Shown here in pieces: positions 8,787 through 17,464 of a stretch of DNA of 64,000 nt (its first letter is position 1; each line of letters starts with the position of its first letter). Origin of the DNA: Alistipes ihumii AP11 (GTDB lineage Bacteria; Bacteroidota; Bacteroidia; Bacteroidales; Rikenellaceae); contig NZ_CP102294.1 in NCBI RefSeq assembly GCF_025144665.1, positions 1,178,001 through 1,242,000 on the forward strand. Reading direction: 5' to 3'. Position numbers and translations under genes: made by a program. Below the pieces are notes generated by a model. It made no database searches, was not told the DNA's origin, and saw only the letters and a program-made list of their open reading frames with translations.

Positions 8787-9629
8787 CTACCAGTTTTTGC
8801 CCGACCGTCCGACGACTTTCGCCTTCTTCGCGTCGACCTTCTCTTTGGTCTTGTCCTCGCTGCCCTGCACGGCATCGAGCAGACGTTCGGCCTCCTCGCG
8901 GCTCATGCCGCCGTCTTGCGGCTGCTTGCCCGAATCCGGACGGGGCTTGTCGCTCGGATCGCTCGGATCGTTCGGATCGTTCGGATCGTTCGGATCGCCG
9001 TCCGGATTCCGGTTCGGGTCCTTGTTCGGGTCCCGATTCGGGTCGTCGTTTCGGTTGTTCCGATCGTTATCGTTCTTCCGGTCGTTCTGGTTATTCTGAT
9101 TATCCCGATTATCCTGATTGTTTTGATTATTCTGATCGTTCTGGTTATTCTGGTTGTTCTGATCGTTCTGGTTGTTCTGATCCCGATCGAGCAGTTTTTT
9201 CGTGTAGGCGTAGTTGAACTTGGCCTCCATATCGCCGGGGTTCAGCTTCAGCGAATTTTTGTAAGCCTCGAGGGCTTCCTGCAACTTGCGCTGCTTGAAC
9301 AGCGCGTTTCCCTGATTGAAAAATGCCTGAGCGGCTTCCTCGCGCCGGGACGGGTCGGCTGCCAGCTGCTGCGCGGCGGAGGCGGCGAGCTTGCCCGCCT
9401 CGTCGTAACGTTCCTGCTTATAGAGCGCATCGGACAGATTGAACGTCGCCTCGGGCGAGTCGGGCGTCTTCTCCAAAGCCCGTCGATAGGCCGTTTCGGC
9501 CTCGGGATAGGCCCCCTTCTCGTACTGCCGGTTGCCCGAGCGGATCGCGCGGCGCTCGGGATATTTCTGAGCCGCAGCCGCGCCGCAGAAGACGAGCAGC
9601 AATACGGTCAAAATCGTTCTTCGTATCAT
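8787..9629 (-). CDS. batC: BatC-like TPR protein with Asn/Asp-rich linker
   Basis: A 280-residue exported protein. It has a signal peptide (residues 1-20, ending AAAAQ), then about three tetratricopeptide repeats over residues 25-150, then an extreme low-complexity stretch of Asn, Gln, Asp and Pro (about 155-230), and a short basic C-terminus. TPR proteins with Asn/Gln-rich tails occur as BatC in Bacteroides Bat operons and probably act in the periplasm with BatA and BatB. The ATG at 9629 overlaps the upstream stop in an ATGA, showing translational coupling and fixing the start. Unusually, it precedes batA rather than following batB. Confidence 0.85.
   Translation of the reverse strand: MIRRTILTVLLLVFCGAAAAQKYPERRAIRSGNRQYEKGAYPEAETAYRRALEKTPDSPEATFNLSDALYKQERYDEAGKLAASAAQQLAADPSRREEAAQAFFNQGNALFKQRKLQEALEAYKNSLKLNPGDMEAKFNYAYTKKLLDRDQNNQNDQNNQNNQNDQNNQNNQDNRDNQNNQNDRKNDNDRNNRNDDPNRDPNKDPNRNPDGDPNDPNDPNDPSDPSDKPRPDSGKQPQDGGMSREEAERLLDAVQGSEDKTKEKVDAKKAKVVGRSGKNW
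8950..9180. repeat. Low-complexity tandem repeats inside batC
   Basis: This part of batC is built of short in-frame repeats. Around 8955-9000 the plus strand repeats the 9-mer CGGATCGTT, encoding Asp-Pro-Asn units. At 9070-9180 related units of GTTCTGGTTATT type encode Asn-Gln-Asn/Asp units. Lengths are multiples of three, so copy-number change would lengthen or shorten the linker without a frameshift. Confidence 0.85.
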
Positions 9630-10618
9630 GGCTTCTCCTCCTCCTGCTTTTGCACCGGCTCCAGCTCGGCCGGCGTGTGCTCTACTTCCGTCTCCTTGGT
9701 CTGTTCGACGAAATAGTAGGCATCGCTGTACACTTCCTCGTTCCGCTCGGCATCGGCGACGAACTTGGCGAACTTGACAAAGTCGGCCGTCAGCAGGATG
9801 TTCTTCAGCCGGTCGGCGGCCTCGCCGCTCAACCGCTGCCGCTCCATCTCGTCGAGAATCTCCTGCGAGGTCAGCTCCATCGCTTTGACGCGATAGCGGT
9901 CGCCTATGTAGCGACGCAAAATGTCGGTAATGCCCGTATAATACTGCTTCTGCTTGCCGCTCTGCCACAGCTTCTGGTTGTGCAGCGTCTCAAGCTGACG
10001 GATCGCGCACACATGGGGCGGCTCGCCGGGCCGCCGGCCGCCGGGAAGGGCCCGGAGCTCCATCCGGCGCCGAACGAGCAATACGGCCGCAATGACGGCC
10101 ACAGCCGCCAGCCAGCCCAGTATCAGCCATCCCCGTATCTCGGCGAAACGCAAAGGCGTCCGCAGCGGGGGCTTCACGTCGTGGATCGTTTGCGTCAGCG
10201 TATCGACCGGCAGCGTATGAATATCGATCGCCAGCGAATCGCGCGACCAGACCGTGTCGATCAGGTTCTTATCGACCCGCAGCACGGGGAAGCGTCCCAT
10301 GCGGTAGCGTCCCTCGTCGAAACCGGCCAGCAGATAGCTCTTGCCGAGAGTGATCCGCCTTCCTTCGGCTTTCAGCGTGTCCACGGGACTCTCGGCCAGA
10401 ATCTCGATGTCGGCCGAATCGCTCAGAAAGCCGTTGAACACGGGAAAGTCGACGACCTCCATCACGTCCTTGTCCACCCGTATGTCCAGACTGAACTGGT
10501 CGCCGATCATTACCGAGTCGGCCGAAAAACGGGCCGAGACGACCGGATCGGCCGCCCGGACGGCGGCAGCGCCGAGCGTCAGCGCGGCGAGAGCTCCTAT
10601 TTTAAGCATATGCAGCAT
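9626..10618 (-). CDS. Bat-operon membrane protein (DUF4381/BatD-region-like)
   Basis: A 330-residue protein with a signal peptide (residues 1-22, ending RAAD), a periplasmic beta-rich part of about 150 residues, one transmembrane helix near residue 170 (WLILGWLAAVAVIAAVLLV), and a cytoplasmic helical tail rich in charged residues. Proteins of this plan sit between the DUF58 gene and the VWA genes in Bacteroidota Bat operons and are usually left unnamed; the tail resembles DUF4381 proteins. It starts 42 bases after the DUF58 stop and ends in an ATGA overlap with batC. Specific function unknown; a role in assembling the BatA/BatB complex is inferred from context. Confidence 0.7.
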   Translation of the reverse strand: MLHMLKIGALAALTLGAAAVRAADPVVSARFSADSVMIGDQFSLDIRVDKDVMEVVDFPVFNGFLSDSADIEILAESPVDTLKAEGRRITLGKSYLLAGFDEGRYRMGRFPVLRVDKNLIDTVWSRDSLAIDIHTLPVDTLTQTIHDVKPPLRTPLRFAEIRGWLILGWLAAVAVIAAVLLVRRRMELRALPGGRRPGEPPHVCAIRQLETLHNQKLWQSGKQKQYYTGITDILRRYIGDRYRVKAMELTSQEILDEMERQRLSGEAADRLKNILLTADFVKFAKFVADAERNEEVYSDAYYFVEQTKETEVEHTPAELEPVQKQEEEKP

Positions 10619-10660
10619 AAACTCGCGTAACGTTTTTCAAAAACAGAAATCGGACGGACG

Positions 10661-11557
10661 CTACCGCCGTCTGAAAAGCTTCATCAGCGAAGCGACGTAA
10701 TCCTCGCCGGTAGCGACCGCCACGCTGTCGACCCGGCTGCGCCGCAGCGCCGCCTCGACGACCGACTCGGTGTGCCGCCAGCTCGACGCGTAATGGTCGC
10801 GCACGGTCTTGGACGACGTGTCGACCCACACCCGCTCGCCGGTTTCGGCATCGCGCAGCTCGACGATCCCCACGTCGGGCATCTCGGCCTCGCGCCGGTC
10901 GTAAACCCGGATGCCGACCAGATCGTGCTTGCCGGAAGCGATCTTCAGCGCATCCTCGAAATCGGCCCGGTCGCCCGTCGTATCGAGAAAATCGGACAGC
11001 ACGAACGCCGTCGAGCGTTTCTTAAGAACGTTGGTCAGGCAGCGCAGCCCTTCCGCGAGGTCGGTCCCTCCGCTCTCGGGGCGGAACCCTATCAGCTCCT
11101 TGATGATCGTCAGCACATGCGAGCGTCCTTTTTTCGGCGGGATGAACTTCTCGACCCTGTCGCTGAAAAAGATGCACCCTACCTTGTCGTTGTTCTGCGC
11201 GGCCGAGAAAGCCAGCACGGCGGCGATTTCGGTGATCGTATTTTTCTTGAGACGGTCGGTCGTACCGAACATGCGCGAACCGCTGACGTCCACCAGCAGC
11301 ATCATCGTCAGTTCGCGTTCCTCCTCGTAGACCTTGATATGAGGTTTCATGCTGCGGGCGGTCACGTTCCAGTCGATGTCGCGGACATCGTCGCCCATGC
11401 GGTACTCGCGCACCTCGCTGAAGGCCATGCCCCGGCCCTTGAAGGCGCTGTGGTACTTGCCCGCGAAAATGTCGTTGCTCAGCCCGCGCGTCTTGATCTC
11501 GATCCGCCGCACCTGCCGCAGGATCTCGCTGCTGCTTTCCGTCGCTCTGTCCGTCAT
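10661..11557 (-). CDS. DUF58 domain protein (Bat operon)
   Basis: A 298-residue cytoplasmic protein of the DUF58 family, which resembles a VWA domain. Features include the FAGKYHSAFKGRGMAFSEVREYRMGDD region characteristic of DUF58, DIDWNVTARS near residue 61, and a MIDAS-like DVSGS near residue 90. DUF58 proteins are almost always encoded beside MoxR ATPases and are thought to be their adaptors or clients. It starts 20 bases after the moxR stop. Precise biochemical role is unknown. Confidence 0.92.
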   Translation of the reverse strand: MTDRATESSSEILRQVRRIEIKTRGLSNDIFAGKYHSAFKGRGMAFSEVREYRMGDDVRDIDWNVTARSMKPHIKVYEEERELTMMLLVDVSGSRMFGTTDRLKKNTITEIAAVLAFSAAQNNDKVGCIFFSDRVEKFIPPKKGRSHVLTIIKELIGFRPESGGTDLAEGLRCLTNVLKKRSTAFVLSDFLDTTGDRADFEDALKIASGKHDLVGIRVYDRREAEMPDVGIVELRDAETGERVWVDTSSKTVRDHYASSWRHTESVVEAALRRSRVDSVAVATGEDYVASLMKLFRRR

Positions 11558-11577
11558 CTCTCGATCCTCCGTTCAGA

Positions 11578-12576
11578 CTAAGGTACCTCCACGTTGTTCA
11601 GTATCTCGGTAATGATCTCCTCCGAAGTGATGTTCTCGGCCTCGGCTTCGTACGTGAGACCGATGCGGTGGCGCAGCACGTCGTGGCAGACGGCCCGCAC
11701 GTCCTCGGGAATCACGTAGCCGCGCCGCTTGATGAACGCGTAGCTCTTGGCCGCCTTCGCCAGCGAGATGCTCGCGCGGGGCGATCCGCCGTAGGCGATC
11801 AGCGAAACGAGATTCGGCAACTTGTACTCGGACGGCTCGCGCGTGGCGAAGATGATGTCGACGATGTACTTCTCGATCTTCTCGTCCATGTAGACGTCGC
11901 TCACCACCTCGCGGGCCTTCACGATGTCCTCGGGCGAAATCACCCGGTTGGGCTTCGGCAGCCCGCCGCCGGCCAGATTCAGACGCATGATATCGCGCTC
12001 CTCCTGCTTTTTGGGATAGGTGATACGCGCCTTGAGCATGAAACGGTCGACCTGCGCCTCGGGCAGCGGGTAAGTGCCCTCCTGCTCGAGCGGGTTCTGC
12101 GTAGCGAGCACCAGAAACGGCTCGGGAAGCCGGTAGGTCGTGTCGCCCAGAGTGACCTGCCGTTCCTGCATCGCCTCGAGCAGCGCGCTCTGCACTTTCG
12201 CGGGCGAGCGGTTGATCTCGTCGGCGAGAATGAAGTTCGCGAAAATCGGTCCTTTTCTGACCGAGAACTCCTCGGTCTTCTGACTGTATATCAGCGTACC
12301 GAGCAAGTCGGCCGGCAGCAGGTCGGGCGTGAACTGAATCCGGCTGAAACGGGCGTCGACGGCCTGAGCCAGCGTCGTGATGGCCAGCGTCTTGGCCAGT
12401 CCCGGAACGCCCTCGAGCAAAATATGCCCGTTCGACAGCAGCCCGATCAGCAGCGTGTCGACCAGATGCTTCTGCCCGACGATCACCTTGCCCATTTCCA
12501 GATTCAGCGTGTCGATGAAGACGCTCTCGCGCTCGATCCGCTCGTTGAGTTCCTTGATGTTGATTACCTCGCTCAT
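11578..12576 (-). CDS. MoxR-family AAA+ ATPase
   Basis: A 332-residue AAA+ ATPase of the MoxR group, which acts as a chaperone-like motor for VWA-domain partners. Walker A is EGVPGLAKT at residues 55-63; Walker B is ILADEINR; the sensor region ATQNPLEQEGTYPLPEAQ is well preserved. The ATG at 12576 (MSEVINIKEL) was chosen over an upstream GTG because nothing conserved precedes it. It is the first gene of the Bat operon and is preceded by a TAAATTTG promoter box. Confidence 0.95.
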   Translation of the reverse strand: MSEVINIKELNERIERESVFIDTLNLEMGKVIVGQKHLVDTLLIGLLSNGHILLEGVPGLAKTLAITTLAQAVDARFSRIQFTPDLLPADLLGTLIYSQKTEEFSVRKGPIFANFILADEINRSPAKVQSALLEAMQERQVTLGDTTYRLPEPFLVLATQNPLEQEGTYPLPEAQVDRFMLKARITYPKKQEERDIMRLNLAGGGLPKPNRVISPEDIVKAREVVSDVYMDEKIEKYIVDIIFATREPSEYKLPNLVSLIAYGGSPRASISLAKAAKSYAFIKRRGYVIPEDVRAVCHDVLRHRIGLTYEAEAENITSEEIITEILNNVEVP

Positions 12577-12655
12577 ATTTCGATGATAAGTTACGTTTCT
12601 CCGCACATTGGGCGCCTCCCGAAAGAGGCGAAGCGCTTTTTAAACGGCTGAGTCG

Positions 12656-12663
12656 CAAATTTA
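12656..12663 (-). promoter_or_regulatory. -7 box for the Bat operon
   Basis: Reads TAAATTTG on the minus strand, matching TAnnTTTG, about 80 bases before the moxR ATG in an AT-rich patch. The -33 element is not clear. Confidence 0.5.
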
Positions 12664-12782
12664 TTGTAAAAAATTCAATTTCCGTCCCCGGGCAGGGAAA
12701 ATATCGGCCCGGCGGAGGCGGCCGTACCCGGAAAACTTCGCCGGAGAAGACGCCGTCCTATCCGATTTCGGTTACAATTCGC

Positions 12783-12790
12783 TACCTTTG
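12783..12790 (+). promoter_or_regulatory. -7 box for the UvrD-like helicase
   Basis: TACCTTTG, a full TAnnTTTG match, ending 25 bases before the GTG start. Transcription would begin near 12797, leaving a leader of only about 19 bases. Confidence 0.55.
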
Positions 12791-12815
12791 CGGCCGTATC
12801 ATAAGACGTAGCGAA

Positions 12816-15278
12816 GTGTCCGAATACATCGAAAAGCTCAACGACGTGCAGCGCGAGGCCGTCGTCAACTACCGCTTCCCCTCGCTGATCGTGGCCGGGG
12901 CCGGCTCGGGAAAGACCCGGGTGCTCACCTGCCGCATCGCCTACATGCTCGAGCAGGGCGTACCGCCGCAGTCGGTGCTGGCGCTGACCTTCACGAACAA
13001 GGCCGCGCGGGAGATGCGCGAGCGGATCGGGCAACTGCTCTCCCCCGCGATGACGCGCGGGCTGTGGATGGGGACTTTCCACTCGATCTTCGCCCGCATT
13101 CTCCGGGACGAGTCCGACCGGCTCGGATACCCCCGCTCGTACACGATCTACGACTCGTCCGACGCGAAGAACATGGTCAAGACCGCGATCCGAGAGCTGA
13201 ACCTGAGCGACGAAACCTACAAGCCCGGCGACATCGCGGCCCGCATCTCGCTGGCCAAGAACAACCTGATCACGCCTTCCGCCTACGAGGCGAACGCCTC
13301 CCTGCAGGCCGAAGACCGCGAGCGGAGGCGGCCCCAGTTTCTGGACATCTACAAGCTCTATGCTCGCAAATGCCGCGAAAACGGGGCGATGGACTTCGAC
13401 GACCTGCTGCTGAACGTCAATATCCTGTTCCGGGACTTCCCCGACGCGCTGGAAAAATACCAGAACCAGTTCGGCTACATTCTGGTCGACGAGTATCAGG
13501 ACACGAACTTCGCGCAGTACGCGATCATCCGCCGCCTGGCCCAGAACCATGCGAACGTCTGCGTCGTGGGCGACGACGCGCAGAGCATCTATTCGTTCCG
13601 AGGCGCGAAGATCGAGAACATCCTGCGCTTCCAGAACGACTTCCCCGACGCGAAGGTCTTCAAGCTCGAGCAGAACTACCGCTCGACGCAGAACATCGTG
13701 AACGCCGCGAACAGCATCATCGAGAAGAACACGAAGCAGATCCGCAAGAAGTCGTTCTCGTCGGGCGATCAGGGCGAGAAGATCAAGGTCATCAAGGCCT
13801 ACACCGACAAGGAGGAAGCCTCGCTGATCGCCTCGGACCTGTACGCCGCCGTGCGCGGCGGAGGCGTGCCCTACAGCGAGACGGCCGTGCTGTATCGCAC
13901 CAACGCGCAGTCGCGGGCGCTGGAGGAGGCGCTGCGCAACCGGAACATACCCTACAAGATATACGGCGGCGTGTCGTTCTATCAGCGCAAGGAGATCAAG
14001 GACCTGCTCGCCTACGTGCGGCTGGTCGTCAACCCGAAGGACGACGAGGCGTTCCGCCGCATCGTCAACACGCCCTCGCGCGGGATCGGCGACGTGACGG
14101 TCGGCCGGATCGCTGCAGCCGCCCAAGCGGCCGGAACGAGCCTGTGGGAGGCGGCCAGCACGATGACGCCCGAAAGCATGGAACTCAAGGGTGCGGCGGC
14201 GAAGAAGATCAAGGAGTTCGCCGGCATGATCGCCGACCTGTCGGCCATGCGCGCGACGGCCGAGGCTTACGATCTGGGGCTCGAAATCGCCACCCGGTCG
14301 GGCATTCTGGGAACCTACAAGATGCAGCAGGTGCCCGAAGCGGTCAGCGCGCTCGAAAACATCGAGGAGTTGCTCAATTCGATCCGCGCCTATACCGACG
14401 AGCAGCGCCAGATCGCCGCGAGCGAGGAAGGCGAAGGGGAGACCGGCACGTCGCACGTGACGATCGACGAGTGGCTGCAGAACATCGCGCTGCTGACGGA
14501 CATGGACAACGAGAAGTCCGAAGACCGCGACCGCGTGACGCTGATGACGGTCCACGGCGCCAAAGGGCTCGAGTTCGAGCACGTCTACGTGGCCGGGCTG
14601 GAGGAGAACCTGTTCCCGAGCATGATGAGCCTCGGCACGCCCGAGGGACTCGAGGAGGAGCGCAGGCTGTTCTACGTCGCGCTGACGCGAGCCAAGCGCA
14701 GCGCCGTACTGTCGTTCGCCGAGTCGCGCTTCAAGTGGGGCGAGATGACTTTCTGCCGACCGAGCCGTTTTCTGAGCGAAATCGATCCGAAATACCTCGA
14801 CCTGCAATTCGACCTCGGCGAGGGCGGTCAGAACGAGGACCCGACGCCGCAGAGGCAGGTCCGGACCCGCTTCGCCGAACGCGGACGGAACGCCGAAACG
14901 CAGCGCGGAGAATACGGACGGCGCCCCGGCGGTTACGGGCAGCGGCCGGACGCATACGGCGGAGAGACCCGCACGTACTATCCGCCCAAGACGCAGGAGC
15001 GCCCGACGCCCCGGCCCGTACCGGCGCCGGGAGGGCGCTTCCGCAGCATGGGCAGCCGTCCGGCCGCAGAGACCGGCGGAGCGGAGCGTGCGGCAGCCGT
15101 GCCGTTCGACGGAGACTATGCCGAGGGGATGCTCGTCGAGCATGCCAAGTTCGGCGTCGGCACGGTCACGGCCGTCGAAGAGTGGTCGGGCGACCAGAAG
15201 ATCACCGTCGAGTTCGGCGGCGCGGGACGCAAGACGCTGCTGCGCAAGTTCGCCAAGCTGACGGTGCTGAAAAAATAA
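12816..15278 (+). CDS. UvrD/PcrA-type superfamily 1 DNA helicase
   Basis: An 820-residue 3'-5' DNA helicase of superfamily 1A, used in repair and removal of proteins from DNA. Motif I (AGAGSGKT) is at residues 27-34 and motif II (DEYQDTN) near residue 225; the C-terminal helicase motifs TVHGAKGLEFEHV and ALTRAKR are intact. A low-complexity Arg/Gly/Pro-rich segment (about 680-760) leads to a compact C-terminal domain (MLVEHAKFGVGTV...) like the Tudor-like RNA-polymerase-binding module of PcrA. The start appears to be GTG at 12816, which directly follows a promoter with a very short leader; no in-frame ATG lies upstream. Confidence 0.95.
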   Translation: MSEYIEKLNDVQREAVVNYRFPSLIVAGAGSGKTRVLTCRIAYMLEQGVPPQSVLALTFTNKAAREMRERIGQLLSPAMTRGLWMGTFHSIFARILRDESDRLGYPRSYTIYDSSDAKNMVKTAIRELNLSDETYKPGDIAARISLAKNNLITPSAYEANASLQAEDRERRRPQFLDIYKLYARKCRENGAMDFDDLLLNVNILFRDFPDALEKYQNQFGYILVDEYQDTNFAQYAIIRRLAQNHANVCVVGDDAQSIYSFRGAKIENILRFQNDFPDAKVFKLEQNYRSTQNIVNAANSIIEKNTKQIRKKSFSSGDQGEKIKVIKAYTDKEEASLIASDLYAAVRGGGVPYSETAVLYRTNAQSRALEEALRNRNIPYKIYGGVSFYQRKEIKDLLAYVRLVVNPKDDEAFRRIVNTPSRGIGDVTVGRIAAAAQAAGTSLWEAASTMTPESMELKGAAAKKIKEFAGMIADLSAMRATAEAYDLGLEIATRSGILGTYKMQQVPEAVSALENIEELLNSIRAYTDEQRQIAASEEGEGETGTSHVTIDEWLQNIALLTDMDNEKSEDRDRVTLMTVHGAKGLEFEHVYVAGLEENLFPSMMSLGTPEGLEEERRLFYVALTRAKRSAVLSFAESRFKWGEMTFCRPSRFLSEIDPKYLDLQFDLGEGGQNEDPTPQRQVRTRFAERGRNAETQRGEYGRRPGGYGQRPDAYGGETRTYYPPKTQERPTPRPVPAPGGRFRSMGSRPAAETGGAERAAAVPFDGDYAEGMLVEHAKFGVGTVTAVEEWSGDQKITVEFGGAGRKTLLRKFAKLTVLKK

Positions 15279-15622
15279 GCGCGGCGAGGCATTTCGGGAC
15301 GGGAGGAAAGAGGGAACCGGGAAACGAAGCCGGACCGTCCGTCTCCCCCTCCGGATACTCCGAGGCTTCCGAGGCAGGTCCGAAACAAAGCGGGGTACCA
15401 CCGCTGAGGCTGTACGGAAAAGCGGAGAAAGACCGAAAGGAAACCGGAGAAAAACCCGAGTTCGGCCGAACGGCTCCGGGACTCCCGACAAAGCGGGCAC
15501 GGCCGGGCCCTCGGGGGAACGGCGGGCGGAGGGAAAATCCTGCGCGCGAAACGGCCGCCGCCGAGCGGCGATACGAAACGGATGACTCGAAACGACCGAT
15601 TTATAGATAACCGTTAACCATT
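15279..15622. other. Intergenic region between helicase and lrgA
   Basis: About 345 purine-rich bases with no supported gene. No consensus promoter or strong hairpin terminator was seen; the final 25 bases before lrgA are AT-rich (ATTTATAGATAACC) and may hold its promoter. Confidence 0.4.
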
Positions 15623-15976
15623 ATGTACGGACTGTTTTTGATCTTGCTGTTCTATCTGCTGGGCTGTCTCGTATCGGCTCTGCTCGACAACTTCATCCCG
15701 GGAAGCGTGATCGGGATGATTCTGCTTTTCGGCGCGCTGTCGCTCAAGTGGGTCCGGCCCGGACACGTGAAAAAGGTCTCGACGTTTCTGATCGATCACA
15801 TGATGTTGTTTTTCATCCCGGTCGGCGTAGGACTGATCACGTCCTACACGCTGCTGAGCCGCTACATGACGGCCATCATCGTCGCCTCGCTCGTCAGCAC
15901 GGTGCTCGTGATCGCGGCGGTCGGCCTCGTCGAACAGAAACTCGAGTCCAAACGCAGACGGGAGGAGAAGCGATGA
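15623..15976 (+). CDS. lrgA: LrgA/CidA-family membrane protein
   Basis: A 117-residue integral membrane protein with four hydrophobic helices and a short charged tail. The core IPGSVIGMILLF is typical of the CidA/LrgA holin-like family. Family members work with LrgB in regulating murein hydrolases, and some CidA/LrgA-LrgB pairs transport small organic acids such as pyruvate or glycolate. The stop overlaps the lrgB start in an ATGA, so the pair is translationally coupled. Confidence 0.9.
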   Translation: MYGLFLILLFYLLGCLVSALLDNFIPGSVIGMILLFGALSLKWVRPGHVKKVSTFLIDHMMLFFIPVGVGLITSYTLLSRYMTAIIVASLVSTVLVIAAVGLVEQKLESKRRREEKR

Positions 15977-16662
15977 ACGAGATCATCTATTCGCAGATTT
16001 TTCTGCTGACGCTGACCGTAGGCGTCTATCTGGGCGCGGTGCAGTTGCGCCGCCGGGTCAACTGCGCGCTGCTGCATCCGATCCTCGTGTCGGTAGCCGC
16101 GCTGATCGCGTTCGTCAAGCTGACCGGCATGCCCTACGAACACTACATGCGCCAGACGCAGATCATCGACTTTCTGCTCGGTCTGTCGGTCGTCGCGCTC
16201 GGCTACGTGCTGCACGATCAGATCTACAACATTCGGGGCAACGTGCTCTCGATCGTCATCGCGATCGTCACGGGCAGCGCCGTCGGCATCCTGAGCGTCG
16301 CGCTGATCGCGCGCTGGATGGGAGCCGAGCCGGCCGTCGTCGCGTCGCTCGAGCCCAAATCGGTCACGACGGCCATCGCGCTGTCGCTGTCGGCCAACTC
16401 GGGCGGCATTCCGGCACTGACGTCCGTCGTCGTGATCGTCGTCGGCGTATTCGGCGGCATCGTAGGACCTTGGGTTCTGCGCAAAGTAGGCGTCGAGAGC
16501 CGGATCGCCAAGGGACTGGCGATGGGAGCCGCCGCGCACGCGATGGGCACGGCCCGCGCAATGGAACTCGGCGCCGTCGAGGGAGCGATCAGCGGACTGG
16601 CGATCGGCCTGATGGGCGTCGCCACGGCCGTACTGGTTCCGATCCTCGAAAAAATCATCTGA
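15973..16662 (+). CDS. lrgB: LrgB-family membrane protein
   Basis: A 229-residue multi-helix inner-membrane protein. Conserved LrgB features are LEPKSVTTAIA followed by a Gly/Ser-rich stretch in the middle, and AMGAAAHAMGTARAME near residue 190. It is the partner of LrgA. The ATG at 15973 is fixed by the 4-base overlap with lrgA and gives the usual family length. Substrate or role in this organism is unknown. Confidence 0.92.
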   Translation: MNEIIYSQIFLLTLTVGVYLGAVQLRRRVNCALLHPILVSVAALIAFVKLTGMPYEHYMRQTQIIDFLLGLSVVALGYVLHDQIYNIRGNVLSIVIAIVTGSAVGILSVALIARWMGAEPAVVASLEPKSVTTAIALSLSANSGGIPALTSVVVIVVGVFGGIVGPWVLRKVGVESRIAKGLAMGAAAHAMGTARAMELGAVEGAISGLAIGLMGVATAVLVPILEKII

Positions 16663-16727
16663 ACGAAACGCTCACCCGCATACCGAAACCGGGCCTGCGC
16701 CCGTTTAAACTTCAAAATCCGGACATT

Positions 16728-17399
16728 ATGCGCATAGAAGAACGTTACGCCCACATTCTGGACTGGTTCCGGCAGCACATGCCCTCGGCCGAGAGCGAGC
16801 TCCGGTACGACAATCCCTACCAATTGCTGGTCGCCGTGATCCTGTCGGCCCAATGCACCGACAAGCGGGTGAACATGACCACGCCGGCTCTGTTCGACCG
16901 CTTCCCCACTCCGCAGCACATGGCCGAGGCCGACCCCGAGGAGATATACCCCTACATCAAGAGCATCTCCTACCCGAACAACAAGGCCAAGAACCTCAGC
17001 GGCATGGCTCGAATGCTCGTATCGGAGTTCGGCGGCCAGGTCCCCTCCGACATCGACCGGCTGCAGCGTCTGCCCGGAGTCGGGCGCAAGACGGCCAACG
17101 TCGTCGCGATCGTCGCGTTCCATCAGTCGGCCATGCCCGTCGACACGCACGTATTCCGCGTATCGGACCGGCTGGGACTCACCACCGGCGCGAAAACGCC
17201 GCTGCAGACCGAAATGCAGCTCACGGCACGAATACCCGCCGAGGACCTGCCTGCGGCCCACCACTGGCTGATTCTGCACGGTCGCTACGTCTGCACGGCC
17301 CGCAAGCCGCACTGCGAGGCATGCGGACTGAAACCGTGGTGTCGCTACTTCGCGCGGTCCGAGGCAAAAAGTAGCCGGCCGCAGCGCCAATCGCAATAA
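16728..17399 (+). CDS. nth: Endonuclease III (Nth)
   Basis: A 223-residue bifunctional DNA glycosylase/AP lyase that removes oxidised pyrimidines. The helix-hairpin-helix LPGVGRKTANVV is at residues 115-126 with the catalytic Lys121; the catalytic Asp139 is in PVDTHVFRV. The C-terminal iron-sulfur loop has four cysteines spaced C-x6-C-x2-C-x5-C, the usual Nth spacing. The ATG at 16728 (MRIEERYAHIL) fits the family; longer in-frame extensions overlap lrgB and were rejected. Confidence 0.97.
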   Translation: MRIEERYAHILDWFRQHMPSAESELRYDNPYQLLVAVILSAQCTDKRVNMTTPALFDRFPTPQHMAEADPEEIYPYIKSISYPNNKAKNLSGMARMLVSEFGGQVPSDIDRLQRLPGVGRKTANVVAIVAFHQSAMPVDTHVFRVSDRLGLTTGAKTPLQTEMQLTARIPAEDLPAAHHWLILHGRYVCTARKPHCEACGLKPWCRYFARSEAKSSRPQRQSQ

Positions 17400-17405
17400 A
17401 TTGCT

Positions 17406-17413
17406 TACCTTTG
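17406..17413 (+). promoter_or_regulatory. -7 box for the S41 peptidase gene
   Basis: TACCTTTG, matching TAnnTTTG, 51 bases before the ATG at 17465 and just after the nth stop. Confidence 0.55.
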
Positions 17414-17464
17414 TAGAGTAACCGCGACCGAACCCTGTTCCGGTCTTCAACCGAACCGCTTACC

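Noticed and set aside
15388-15405. GGGTACCACCGCT, resembling a T-box antiterminator word
   Set aside because: There is no specifier loop or terminator around it, T-boxes are not expected in Bacteroidota, and the downstream gene is lrgA rather than an amino-acid gene.
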